Source: Gammaproteobacteria bacterium | Lineage (GTDB): Bacteria; Pseudomonadota; Gammaproteobacteria; Eutrophobiales; Eutrophobiaceae | Direction: 5' to 3' | DNA: 17,987 nucleotides | Assembly: GCA_018676275.1 (NCBI GenBank) | Contig: JABHFC010000066.1 | Location: forward strand, 1 to 17,987 | In this document: in pieces, positions 1-8,326 of the stretch | How positions within the stretch are numbered: position 1 is the first letter of the stretch | Layout: the number at the start of each line of letters is the position of its first letter | Made by a program: the position numbers and the translations under genes | The notes under the pieces: model-generated | Told to the model about the DNA's origin: nothing | Database searches by the model: none | The model's input: only the letters and a program-made list of their open reading frames with translations

Positions 1-1
1 C

Positions 2-3000
2 GGACTGTTTGCGACGCGCAGCTGGAACGACAGAGATCTGATGTTAACGCGTATGCGAGAGACACGCTTGTTCACACATGATCTTGGTGGTTCCTATGAG
101 GCCGTACGAGAATGCTGGGGCGCCGAAGAAGATGAAACGATTGATTGGCAGTTGGGCGTGATTGATCGACCTGCGGATGAAGTAAGAGCTGCGTTGAAAG
201 GTCGAGACCGTGTTTACCTGCTGATAATTAACACACCGAATGAATGTATTATTGGAGGCGATCGCACTTCTGTACAGAAACTTGTTAAAGCGCTCAAATG
301 TGGTTTCCATCCACTGGAAGGTGTCACCAGTGTGCATTGCGAAGTAGTTAAGCCTGTAGAAGAAGCCTATCGGGAATTACATCTTTTCGAGACAAGTCCA
401 CCAGAAGATGTCGCTTTCTACAGTGGAATAGCCGCCAGCCAATATAAAGTGACTAGCGAAAATGCTGCAGACTCTATTGTTCGCCAGGCACTGGAAACAT
501 TTGATTACACCAAGCTGATTAACGCTGCTTATGATGATGGTGTCAGGGTATTTATTGAGATGGGACCGGGCGCAAGTTGCTCACGCATGATAGGGCAAAT
601 TCTCGGAGAGAGAGAACACATTGCCCGTTCAGTCTGTGTAAACGGTCAAAGTGATGTTGTTAATGTGTTGAAACTGCTTGCACAGCTAAATGCGGAGAGA
701 ATTCCTGTTGATTTAAATTCCTTATATAAAAGGACAAGTGTCACGGACGCTTATGCAGTTCATAATAAGATAAGTGTAAATGTAGGTAAGAAACCTTTTG
801 ATGTGCCCAGACCACCTGTGCAGGTATCAGAGCAAAGCAGTAAAGAACAACAACAAAGTCAGTTACCGGAAGTGGAAGAAAAAACTGCAAAACTATTTAC
901 CCATCCGTTAGTCGCCAGTCAGACTGACCCAATGTCACAACTGGTAGAACAGATGTTGGTTGTAGAGGCGGCAAATGCGGAAGCACAGGATGCCTTTTTG
1001 AAAGTGTCTAACGGCATTGCTGAAACCATGAGTGAAGTAGTTTCACTGCAGATGTCATTAATGCAGTCAGTACCTGATTCAGTTTTGTCCAGCGTATCAT
1101 TCGCTCAGGAACAGCAAATACCCGCGCAAAATGTCGCTTTTGATAGAAACATGTGTATGGAATTTGCTGTCGGTTCATTAGCGAAGATGCTTGGATCTCA
1201 ATTTGCGCAAGTCGATTCCTATCCAACGCGGGTTAGATTGCCTGATGAACCGCTGATGTTGGTTGATCGCATTATAGAAGTTGAAGGTGAAGCTTGTTCC
1301 ATGAGTCATGGTCGTGTCGTTACCGAGCATGATGTGCTTGACGGCGCATGGTATCTGGATGCAGGTCGTATTCCGACTTGCATAGCGGTCGAAGCCGGGC
1401 AGGCAGATTTGTTTTTATCTGGTTATCTAGGCATTGATTTACAAACTCACGGACTTGCGGTGTATCGCTTACTGGATGCCGAAGTATGTTTTCATGGACC
1501 ATTGCCACACGCGGGTCAAATTATTAATTATGATATTCATATTGATAATTTCTTCCGGCAGGGTGATACCTGGTTATTCCGATTCGGTTTTGATGGGACA
1601 GTAAATGGTCAGCCCCTGATCACGATGCGAAATGGTTGTGCCGGATTTTTCACGCAAGCAGAACTGGATGCAGGTAGAGGCATTGTACGCACTTCACTGG
1701 AAACCCGAAGTGTTGCGGGCAAGCGCGCAGATGACTGGTCTTACCCGGTGGCAATCAACAAAGAATCTTACAATGATGAACAGATTAATGCTTTGCGTAA
1801 AGGTGATCTGGCTTCTTGTTTTGGAACTGCCTTTGAGAACCTGTCATTAACAAACCCCGCCGGCTTACCTGGTGGAAAAATGACCTTGGTGCATCGAATC
1901 CTGTCACTTGAACCTGAGGGTGGGCGATTCGGCCTCGGCATTATTACCGGGGAAGCTGATATTCATCCTGATGACTGGTTTTTGACCTGTCACTTTGTGG
2001 ATGACCAGGTGATGCCCGGTACGCTGATGTATGAATGTTGTTTACATACCTTACGGGTTTATCTTTTACGCATGGGCTGGGTCGGCGAGGCTGAAGAATT
2101 CGTTTACGAACCGATCGTCGGTGTAACCAGCAAATTAAAATGCCGTGGTCAGGTACTGGCTACTACGAAAAAAGTACAGTATGAAATCAGTCTGAAAGAA
2201 ATTGGCTATTCAGAGGAGAGTAATACTCCTTATGTCATTGCCGATGCCTTGATGTATGGCGATGGCAAAGCCATTGTGCAAATGAGTAACATGTCTTTAC
2301 AACTGACAGGTCTGAGCAGACAACGAATAGAATCAATCTGGGCGAATGTTGGAACAAAGAGCGGTTCATTAGCTGATAACAAAGAAACAACCCTGTTTGA
2401 TTATGATTCCATCAATGCTTTTGCGGTCGGTAATCCCTCTGCTGCCTTTGGTGATAAATACCGGGTTTTCGATGAGGAACGCATTATCGCGCGCCTGCCG
2501 GGACCGCCGTTTCAGTTTCTCGATCGCATCGTTTCGATAAAAGATTGTGAGCAATGGCAGTTAAAAGCCGGTGCCGTAATTGAAGGTCAGTATGACGTAC
2601 CGACAGATGCCTGGTATTTCGCTGCGGACCGACAAAATGTGATGCCATTTTCAGTGCTGCTGGAGATAGCCCTGCAACCCTGCGGCTGGTTGGCTGCTTA
2701 TCTCGGTTCCGCACTGACAAGTGATATTGACATGTCATTCAGAAACCTGGGCGGTAAGGCGACACAATTTCTCGCCCTTGGTCCTGATAGCGGTACCCTG
2801 ACGATAAAAATCAAGATCACGAATGTTGCCCTGTCTGGTGGCATGATTATTCAGAATTATGATTTTGAAGTACGCTCTGCTGAGGGCCTTGTTTATGTCG
2901 GTGATACCTATTTCGGCTTCTTTTCCAAAGCCGCGCTGGCAGATCAGGTGGGTATCAGAGAGGTGCAACCCTATGCTCCGAATGAAAGCGAGAAAGAGCG

Positions 3001-3481
3001 GGCTTTACAGTTTTCCTACCCTGAAGGTGCGCCTTACCCGGACGAACAGATGCGCATGGTCAATCAGGTGGATTGTTTCGATGCTGAAGGTGGTCCTCAT
3101 GGACTAGGCTTTATTCGCGGTACTGCCGAGGTGAATCCCGATGCCTGGTTTTTCAAGGCACATTTTCATCAGGATCCTGTCTGGCCGGGATCGCTGGGAC
3201 TGGAATCCTTCATGCAATTGCTCAAAGTTGTTGCCCACCAACGCTGGGGAGAAGGTAATGGTGGTCTCAAATACGACTTTCAGTGTATGGCACTGGGCCA
3301 GCAACACAGCTGGTTATACCGGGGGCAGATTTTACCTGTCGATGAAAGAGTGACGGTACAGGCGGTTATTACCGGAGTAGACGACGAGCAAAAACAGCTT
3401 GTGGCAGAAGGTTTCTTAAGCGTAGATGGCAGAATTATCTATCAGATGAACGACTTTGCCCTTAGAATGACCGAATCATGA
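2..3481 (+). CDS. Pfa-type PUFA/polyketide synthase subunit, C-terminal part (AT-DH-DH), 5' partial
   Basis: The reading frame is open to the left edge, so the start lies upstream; an internal ATG at 41 is only a convenient numbering point (residue 1 below). Residues 1-230 are the C-terminal half of an acyltransferase domain, with GGDR at 72-75, the likely catalytic His99 in SVHC, and VFIEMGPG at 170-177. The nucleophilic GxSxG would lie upstream. Residues 250-370 are a polar, helical linker. Residues 395-760 and 815-1146 are two FabA-like double-hotdog dehydratases. The second hotdog of each has the active-site pattern: His651 with Glu665 (CHFVDDQVMPG) and His1041 with Glu1055 (AHFHQDPVWPG). 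The order AT-DH-DH resembles the end of PfaC, or of myxobacterial Pfa3 proteins, where KS and CLF domains come first; those would be upstream. Role: chain loading or transfer and dehydration/isomerisation in polyene acyl chain synthesis. The stop overlaps the oleA start by 4 bases. Confidence 0.9.
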   Translation, partial: GLFATRSWNDRDLMLTRMRETRLFTHDLGGSYEAVRECWGAEEDETIDWQLGVIDRPADEVRAALKGRDRVYLLIINTPNECIIGGDRTSVQKLVKALKCGFHPLEGVTSVHCEVVKPVEEAYRELHLFETSPPEDVAFYSGIAASQYKVTSENAADSIVRQALETFDYTKLINAAYDDGVRVFIEMGPGASCSRMIGQILGEREHIARSVCVNGQSDVVNVLKLLAQLNAERIPVDLNSLYKRTSVTDAYAVHNKISVNVGKKPFDVPRPPVQVSEQSSKEQQQSQLPEVEEKTAKLFTHPLVASQTDPMSQLVEQMLVVEAANAEAQDAFLKVSNGIAETMSEVVSLQMSLMQSVPDSVLSSVSFAQEQQIPAQNVAFDRNMCMEFAVGSLAKMLGSQFAQVDSYPTRVRLPDEPLMLVDRIIEVEGEACSMSHGRVVTEHDVLDGAWYLDAGRIPTCIAVEAGQADLFLSGYLGIDLQTHGLAVYRLLDAEVCFHGPLPHAGQIINYDIHIDNFFRQGDTWLFRFGFDGTVNGQPLITMRNGCAGFFTQAELDAGRGIVRTSLETRSVAGKRADDWSYPVAINKESYNDEQINALRKGDLASCFGTAFENLSLTNPAGLPGGKMTLVHRILSLEPEGGRFGLGIITGEADIHPDDWFLTCHFVDDQVMPGTLMYECCLHTLRVYLLRMGWVGEAEEFVYEPIVGVTSKLKCRGQVLATTKKVQYEISLKEIGYSEESNTPYVIADALMYGDGKAIVQMSNMSLQLTGLSRQRIESIWANVGTKSGSLADNKETTLFDYDSINAFAVGNPSAAFGDKYRVFDEERIIARLPGPPFQFLDRIVSIKDCEQWQLKAGAVIEGQYDVPTDAWYFAADRQNVMPFSVLLEIALQPCGWLAAYLGSALTSDIDMSFRNLGGKATQFLALGPDSGTLTIKIKITNVALSGGMIIQNYDFEVRSAEGLVYVGDTYFGFFSKAALADQVGIREVQPYAPNESEKERALQFSYPEGAPYPDEQMRMVNQVDCFDAEGGPHGLGFIRGTAEVNPDAWFFKAHFHQDPVWPGSLGLESFMQLLKVVAHQRWGEGNGGLKYDFQCMALGQQHSWLYRGQILPVDERVTVQAVITGVDDEQKQLVAEGFLSVDGRIIYQMNDFALRMTES

Positions 3482-4677
3482 ATTATCGCAAAGTTTACAT
3501 GGAGTCCATAGGCTACGAGTTGCCTTCTGAAGTCATCACTTCTGATGATCTGGAAGAGCGTCTGATGCCTATGTATGACGCTCTGCATATTGCACCGGGA
3601 CAGCTGGAAGCACTGACAGGCATTACCGAGAGACGCTGGTGGGATGCCGGCCATGCTTTGTCAGATGGCGCAGCGGCCGCGGCGCGCAAAGCAATCTCCG
3701 AATCCAATGTCGAGCCGGGCGATATCGGTGTATTGATATATTCCGGGGTCTGTCGGGAGAATTATGAACCGGCTACAGCCTGTGCCGTAGCCGACAAGAT
3801 TGGTATTCGTTCGGATGCCTATATCTATGACATATCTAATGCTTGCCTGGGTACACTGAATGGCATTATCGATATTGCCAATCGTATTGAATTAGGTCAG
3901 ATCCGCGCTGGCATGGTGGTCTCCTGTGAATCTGCAAGGGAAATCGTCGAAACCATGATTGATCGTATGGTTAAGGAAAAGTCGATGGAGATATTCAGTT
4001 CGTCGCTGGCGACACTAACTGGAGGCTCAGGTGCTGCTGCGGTTTTATTGACAGACGGTTCTTTCGATAATGCTCAATCTCATCGCTTGATTGGCGAAGC
4101 TACCCGAACCGCTCCGGAACATCATCGCCTATGTCGTTGGGGTATTACCTTTACCCCGGCCGAGTTGGGCAAATTAATGTTTTCGCCGGACAAACTAATG
4201 AATGCACTGGACGAGGTTCTGCAACCAGATGCGATTCCTACGGCAATGAAGGAAATAATGACCAGTGAAAAATTGCCTCCAATGATTTCCAACCTGATGC
4301 CGTCGGAATCATTACCAGCAGCCATGACTGAATTCATGTCTACAGATTCTGTTTCGGTATTAAAGCACGGCGCAAAACTTGGTGTCGGAACCTGGGGTGC
4401 GTTTCTGAATAAAATGGGTTGGGCAAGAGATCGGGTCGATAAAGTGATTTGTCACCAAGTGGGAACAGGTCATCGTGATACTATCCTTAAAGAACTGGGC
4501 ATTGCTCCGGAAAAGGATTTCAGCACATTCAAATATCTTGGCAATATGGGCACTGTGTCATTACCGATGACAGCAGCCATTGCGCATCAGCGGGAATTTC
4601 TTAAACCCGGTGATTACGTCGGTTTTCTAGGCATTGGTAGTGGTCTTAATTGCCTGATGATTGGTTGGGAATGGTAA
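3478..4677 (+). CDS. oleA: OleA, head-to-head acyl condensing enzyme (thiolase superfamily)
   Basis: OleA joins two fatty acyl thioesters by non-decarboxylative Claisen condensation to a 2-alkyl-3-keto acid, the first step of long-chain olefin synthesis. The active site is complete: Cys123 in SNACLG, Glu97 in NYEPAT, His326 in ICHQVG and Asn356 in YLGNMG. The Glu-to-Cys (26) and His-to-Asn (30) spacings equal those of Xanthomonas OleA (E117, C143, H285, N315). The Cys-to-His spacing is 203 instead of 142, and the protein is 399 residues rather than about 340-350. The extra length lies mainly at residues 236-300 and consists of 13-residue repeats (separate entry). The ATG start at 3478 overlaps the PKS stop (ATGA), which implies translational coupling and a supply of substrate from that synthase. 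FabH-like KAS III is an alternative label, but the downstream oleBCD make OleA the better one. Confidence 0.92.
   Translation: MNYRKVYMESIGYELPSEVITSDDLEERLMPMYDALHIAPGQLEALTGITERRWWDAGHALSDGAAAAARKAISESNVEPGDIGVLIYSGVCRENYEPATACAVADKIGIRSDAYIYDISNACLGTLNGIIDIANRIELGQIRAGMVVSCESAREIVETMIDRMVKEKSMEIFSSSLATLTGGSGAAAVLLTDGSFDNAQSHRLIGEATRTAPEHHRLCRWGITFTPAELGKLMFSPDKLMNALDEVLQPDAIPTAMKEIMTSEKLPPMISNLMPSESLPAAMTEFMSTDSVSVLKHGAKLGVGTWGAFLNKMGWARDRVDKVICHQVGTGHRDTILKELGIAPEKDFSTFKYLGNMGTVSLPMTAAIAHQREFLKPGDYVGFLGIGSGLNCLMIGWEW
4183..4341 (+). repeat. Degenerate 13-residue tandem repeats inside OleA
   Basis: Residues 236-288 of OleA divide into four successive units of 14, 13, 13 and 13 residues, beginning SPDKL, PDAIP, SEKLP and SESLP. 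A weaker fifth unit starts at TDSVS (289). The shared pattern is small/acidic pair, x, aliphatic, Pro, x, x, Met, x, x, aliphatic, Met, as in PDAIPTAMKEIMT and SESLPAAMTEFMS. The units are similar in protein but not obviously in DNA, so the duplications are old or selected at protein level. They sit between the catalytic Cys and His, right after the conserved CRWG stretch. They probably form short amphipathic, methionine-rich helices. Confidence 0.75.
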
Positions 4678-4780
4678 TAGTTTAAAGAAGTAAAAATTAA
4701 TCTTTGCTACCCGCTTTAGTAACACTTCTATTTTGATATACATACAGCACTTCCTGTCCGGTAACGATATAAAACAATAA
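4678..4780 (+). other. 103-base oleA-oleB intergenic gap
   Basis: This is the only sizeable gap in a cluster whose other junctions overlap or nearly touch. It is AT-rich. A poor promoter-like pair, TTGCTA then TATTTT about 19 bases on, is present, as is a weak hairpin between AGAAGT (4686-4691) and ACTTCT (4724-4729) with a 32-base loop. There is no T-run terminator. Nothing here is convincing as a defined signal. Confidence 0.3.
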
Positions 4781-5668
4781 ATGCTTTATCCTGATTACCC
4801 CTTTAATAATCACTACGTTAATCTAAGGGGATTAAAACTCCACTATCTTGACGAAGGATCGAAAGATGCCGAGCCTGTTGTTATGGTACACGGTAATCCG
4901 AGCTGGTCTTTTTACTACCGAAAGCTGGTGCAGACATTGAGTCCTGATTATCGATGTATTGTTCCGGATCATATTGGTATGGGCCTGTCGGATAAGCCTT
5001 CGAATAATAATTATGAATTTACGCTGGATCGACGTGTAGATGACCTCGAAGAGTTGCTTGATCAACTTAAGGTAAATAAAAACATTACATTGGTTGTACA
5101 TGACTGGGGTGGAATGATAGGAATGGCATTCGCCAACCGTTATCCCGAACGAATTAAACGCCTGGTTATACTAAATACAGGAGCCTTTCATTTACCAAAA
5201 GATAAATCCGTACCCTGGCAGTTGGTGCTGAGTCGTATTCCGATCTTTAATGCTATTTTGAACCAGGGACTAAATCTATTTTGCCTGGGTGCAGTAAAGT
5301 ATTGTGTTACGCGCAAACCGATGCCTGAAGATGTCGGGCAGGCTTATGTTGCACCGTATAACTCCTGGCAGAATCGACTTGCAGTGAAGAAGTTTGTCGA
5401 GGCAATTCCGTTGAAGCCGGGAGATAATGGTTACGACACAATTGACAAGGTTGAGCAGGGTTTGGAACAGTTTTCTGCTGTACCAATGTTGATATGCTGG
5501 GGGCTCAAAGATTTCGTATTTGATGAACATTTTCTTAATGAGTGGGAAAAACGTTTTCCGAAGGCAGAGACACATCGGTTTGAAGACGCAGGACATTACA
5601 TACTTGAAGATGCTGCAGAAGATGTTATTCCATTAATTAACGAGTTTATTAAAAATCATCCAATCTGA
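4781..5668 (+). CDS. oleB: OleB, beta-lactone decarboxylase (alpha/beta hydrolase, haloalkane dehalogenase-like)
   Basis: OleB removes CO2 from the cis-beta-lactone made by OleC, giving the cis-olefin. The 295-residue protein has the haloalkane-dehalogenase-type alpha/beta hydrolase layout: HGNP with Asn39 at 37-40, the nucleophile Asp108 followed by Trp109 in VVHDWGG, a cap region around 135-215, the probable acid Asp244 in WGLKDFVFD, and His272 in DAGHY. An Asp nucleophile rather than Ser separates it from esterases and is what OleB uses. It is free-standing, not fused to OleC as in some Actinobacteria. The ATG at 4781 has no good Shine-Dalgarno sequence but agrees with the family start. 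The gene ends 10 bases before oleC. Confidence 0.9.
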   Translation: MLYPDYPFNNHYVNLRGLKLHYLDEGSKDAEPVVMVHGNPSWSFYYRKLVQTLSPDYRCIVPDHIGMGLSDKPSNNNYEFTLDRRVDDLEELLDQLKVNKNITLVVHDWGGMIGMAFANRYPERIKRLVILNTGAFHLPKDKSVPWQLVLSRIPIFNAILNQGLNLFCLGAVKYCVTRKPMPEDVGQAYVAPYNSWQNRLAVKKFVEAIPLKPGDNGYDTIDKVEQGLEQFSAVPMLICWGLKDFVFDEHFLNEWEKRFPKAETHRFEDAGHYILEDAAEDVIPLINEFIKNHPI

Positions 5669-5678
5669 TGAGGTCCTA

Positions 5679-7325
5679 ATGAATTCGATTAATATAGCTT
5701 CATATTTACCTGTCATGGCAAAGGCACAGCCAGATACCTTGGCTGTCGCTATACAAAATAGTAGCAGCGATTATCCTCGTTATACCTATGGTGAACTTGA
5801 TCAGGCAAGTGATCTCCTTGCACGAGGCTTGCAGGAAGCAGGTATTGTTAAAGGTACTCGTACCGTTTTGATGGTGACGCCCGGGCTCGAGTTTTTCGCC
5901 CTGGTATTTGCATTATTTAAAATTGGTGCTGTGCTGGTTGCAGTTGATCCCGGAATGGGTGTTAAGAACCTTGGGAAGTGTCTGCAAGAAGCAGAACCTG
6001 AAGCGTTTATTGGTATTCGCAAAGCTCATGTCGCCAGGATACTCAAACAATGGGCTAAATCTACGATCAGGATTAATGTAGTGGTTGAAGCATCGAAACT
6101 GGCAGGCTTGTTCATGATAGATATGGGCAGGCTTTATGAGTTGGGTGCGCATTCAAATAAAGCGGCAATGAATAATGTCGAAGCTGATGATAAGGCGGCC
6201 ATACTATTTACCAGTGGCAGTACCGGAGTGCCAAAAGGAGTGAATTATACTCATGGCAATTTTACTGCACAGGTAAAGGCTTTACAAAGTTTGTACGATA
6301 TACAAGCGGGTGAAATTGATCTGGCAACTTTTCCCTTGTTCGCACTTTTTGCACCAGCCATGGGTATGACATCAATCATTCCTGATATGGATTTTACCCG
6401 TCCGGGAAGCGTTGATCCGGTGAAGATATATAATGCAATAAATGATTTCAAAGCGACGACTATGTTTGGTTCACCAGCCTTGCTTAACCGGGTTGGCAGA
6501 TGGGGAGCGGAGAATGGCAAACGTTTACCAACTTTACGACGGGTATTGTCTGCAGGTGCGCCGGTGTCTCCCGCAATCATTCAACGTTTTGATCAGTTGC
6601 TGGAAGATGGTGTCGAAATATTTACACCCTATGGTGCAACGGAATCATTACCTGTTACTTCAATTGGTAGCAGGGAAGTATTACTGGAAACAGGGAAACT
6701 GAGCGGTGAAGGAAGAGGCGTGTGTATCGGTAAACCCGTTGAAGGAATTGAGGTAAAAATTATTGAAATTAGCGATCAGGCAATCGCTGGCTGTAAAGAT
6801 GCACAGTTTGTGGAAAGAAATCAGATTGGTGAAATTATTGTTCAGGGCCCACAGGTAACGGCATCCTATTATAATCGAGCCAGCTCCAATGAGCTTGCAA
6901 AAATAAGTGACGATGAAGGTGGTTTTTATCACCGTATGGGCGATCTTGGCTATTTCGACGTGCGCGGACGTTTATGGTTTTGTGGACGCAAAAGTGAAAG
7001 GGTAGTAACTGAAGCCAGAACATATTATACGGTGTGCTGCGAAGGTGTCTTTAATAAGCATAGTCGCGTTTATCGTTCAGCACTGGTATCAATAAGCAAA
7101 GCAGGTGAAACCAGGCCGGCACTATGTGTCGAGCTGGAGAGTGATAGCAAACATACTAATCACAGGGTTCTCATTCAGGAGCTGCTGGACATAGGCAGTG
7201 CTATTGATCATACCTCAACAATAAAAGACTTTATGATACATCCTGCATTTCCTGTAGACATACGTCATAACGCAAAAATTGGGCGCGCTGAACTTGCCGA
7301 GTGGGCACAGCAGCTGCAAGTCTGA
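5679..7325 (+). CDS. oleC: OleC, beta-lactone synthetase (AMP-binding superfamily)
   Basis: OleC uses ATP to close the beta-hydroxy acid from OleD into a beta-lactone. At 548 residues it is a full-length member of the acyl-adenylate-forming superfamily. The phosphate-binding loop FTSGSTGVPKG is at 177-187, YGATES at 318-323, GDLGYFD at 421-427 and GRKSERV at 436-442. The C-terminal lysine motif, HNAKIGRAE, has Lys533. It could be mistaken for an acyl-CoA ligase on domain alone; its place between oleB and oleD decides the call. The ATG at 5679 is preceded by AGG at 5671-5673. Its TGA stop shares one base with the oleD ATG (TGATG), so the two are translationally coupled. It probably acts in the multi-enzyme OleBCD assembly known from other bacteria. 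Confidence 0.92.
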   Translation: MNSINIASYLPVMAKAQPDTLAVAIQNSSSDYPRYTYGELDQASDLLARGLQEAGIVKGTRTVLMVTPGLEFFALVFALFKIGAVLVAVDPGMGVKNLGKCLQEAEPEAFIGIRKAHVARILKQWAKSTIRINVVVEASKLAGLFMIDMGRLYELGAHSNKAAMNNVEADDKAAILFTSGSTGVPKGVNYTHGNFTAQVKALQSLYDIQAGEIDLATFPLFALFAPAMGMTSIIPDMDFTRPGSVDPVKIYNAINDFKATTMFGSPALLNRVGRWGAENGKRLPTLRRVLSAGAPVSPAIIQRFDQLLEDGVEIFTPYGATESLPVTSIGSREVLLETGKLSGEGRGVCIGKPVEGIEVKIIEISDQAIAGCKDAQFVERNQIGEIIVQGPQVTASYYNRASSNELAKISDDEGGFYHRMGDLGYFDVRGRLWFCGRKSERVVTEARTYYTVCCEGVFNKHSRVYRSALVSISKAGETRPALCVELESDSKHTNHRVLIQELLDIGSAIDHTSTIKDFMIHPAFPVDIRHNAKIGRAELAEWAQQLQV

Positions 7326-8326
7326 TGCGTGTTCTGGTAACAGGTGCAGGTGGTTTTTTAGGACAGTCTATTGTCAGGGCCTTACATGGCAGAGGAGATG
7401 AGGTCTGTACTTTACAACGCGGTGAATATCCTGCCTTGAGTGAATTGGGTGTTGTCATAAACAAGGGTGACATTGCCAACAAAGATACTGTAATTCAGGC
7501 AAGTGAAAACTGTGATGCAATTATACATGCTGCAGCCAAGGCCGGTGTCTGGGGTGATTATCAGGATTACTATCGAAGCAATGTCTGTGGCACCTTAAAT
7601 GTTATAGACGCCTGCAAGAAAAATAGAATTGCAAAGCTGGTTTATACCAGCTCGCCAAGCATTGTTTTTGCAGGTGAAGATGAAGATGGCATAGACGAAA
7701 CAACGCCATTACCAGAACACTATCTAACCAATTATCAGCGCACAAAGGCAGAAGCGGAAGAACTGGTTTTGATGGCAAACAATGACGAATTAGCGACGGT
7801 TGCCTTACGCCCGCACCTGATTTTTGGACCTGGTGACCCTCACCTGGCACCACGTATAATCGAGCGTGCTTTAAGCGGCAGGTTGCGGCTTGTTGGTAAT
7901 CGAAAAAACCTGGTTGATATAACGTTTATAGATAACGCAGTATCTGCTCACCTGCTGGCACTGGATGCTTTACAAACCGGTGCTGATTGTGCAGGTAAAG
8001 CCTACTTTATTAGTAATGATGAACCCATGCCAATGGCGGATATTGTTAATCGAATTCTAAAGGCAGCGAGTTTGCCAGCCGTTAAAAAGACAGTTTCTCC
8101 CGGGCTTGCTTACTCTGTGGGTATTGCTATGGAAGCGGTATATTCCCTTTTCCATATAAAATCTGAACCCTTTATGACGCGTTTTATCGCGCGGCAGCTA
8201 TCTCGATCGCATTGGTACAATATCAGTGCCGCAAAACGTGATTTAAAGTATGAAGTAAAAGTAAGTATCGAAGAAGGTATGCAGCGATTGCAGCAGGCAA
8301 TGAACGAGAGTAGTGATGTGGGATAG
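7325..8326 (+). CDS. oleD: OleD, 2-alkyl-3-ketoalkanoic acid reductase (extended SDR)
   Basis: OleD reduces the beta-keto acid released after OleA to the 2-alkyl-3-hydroxyalkanoic acid, with NAD(P)H. The N-terminal Rossmann motif TGAGGFLG (residues 6-13) has the GxxGxxG spacing. The Ser pair in YTSSPS (109/110) and Tyr137-x3-Lys141 in YQRTK complete the extended-SDR catalytic set; the total of 333 residues is normal. A GTG at 7301 would add eight residues, but the ATG at 7325 overlaps the oleC stop as TGATG and begins directly at the Rossmann strand, so I chose it. The 3' end overlaps the phosphopantetheinyl transferase gene by about 11 bases. Confidence 0.9.
   Translation: MRVLVTGAGGFLGQSIVRALHGRGDEVCTLQRGEYPALSELGVVINKGDIANKDTVIQASENCDAIIHAAAKAGVWGDYQDYYRSNVCGTLNVIDACKKNRIAKLVYTSSPSIVFAGEDEDGIDETTPLPEHYLTNYQRTKAEAEELVLMANNDELATVALRPHLIFGPGDPHLAPRIIERALSGRLRLVGNRKNLVDITFIDNAVSAHLLALDALQTGADCAGKAYFISNDEPMPMADIVNRILKAASLPAVKKTVSPGLAYSVGIAMEAVYSLFHIKSEPFMTRFIARQLSRSHWYNISAAKRDLKYEVKVSIEEGMQRLQQAMNESSDVG

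Noticed and set aside
3478..4677. Labelling this gene as FabH (KAS III)
   Set aside because: The Glu97 residue spaced exactly as in OleA, the Cys-His-Asn set, and the oleBCD neighbours point to OleA.
4686..4729. AGAAGT/ACTTCT inverted repeat in the oleA-oleB gap as a terminator
   Set aside because: Only six pairs with a 32-base loop and no T-run.
5679..7325. Labelling this gene as a long-chain acyl-CoA ligase
   Set aside because: The domain would allow it, but its place between oleB and oleD, with overlap to oleD, makes OleC the better call.
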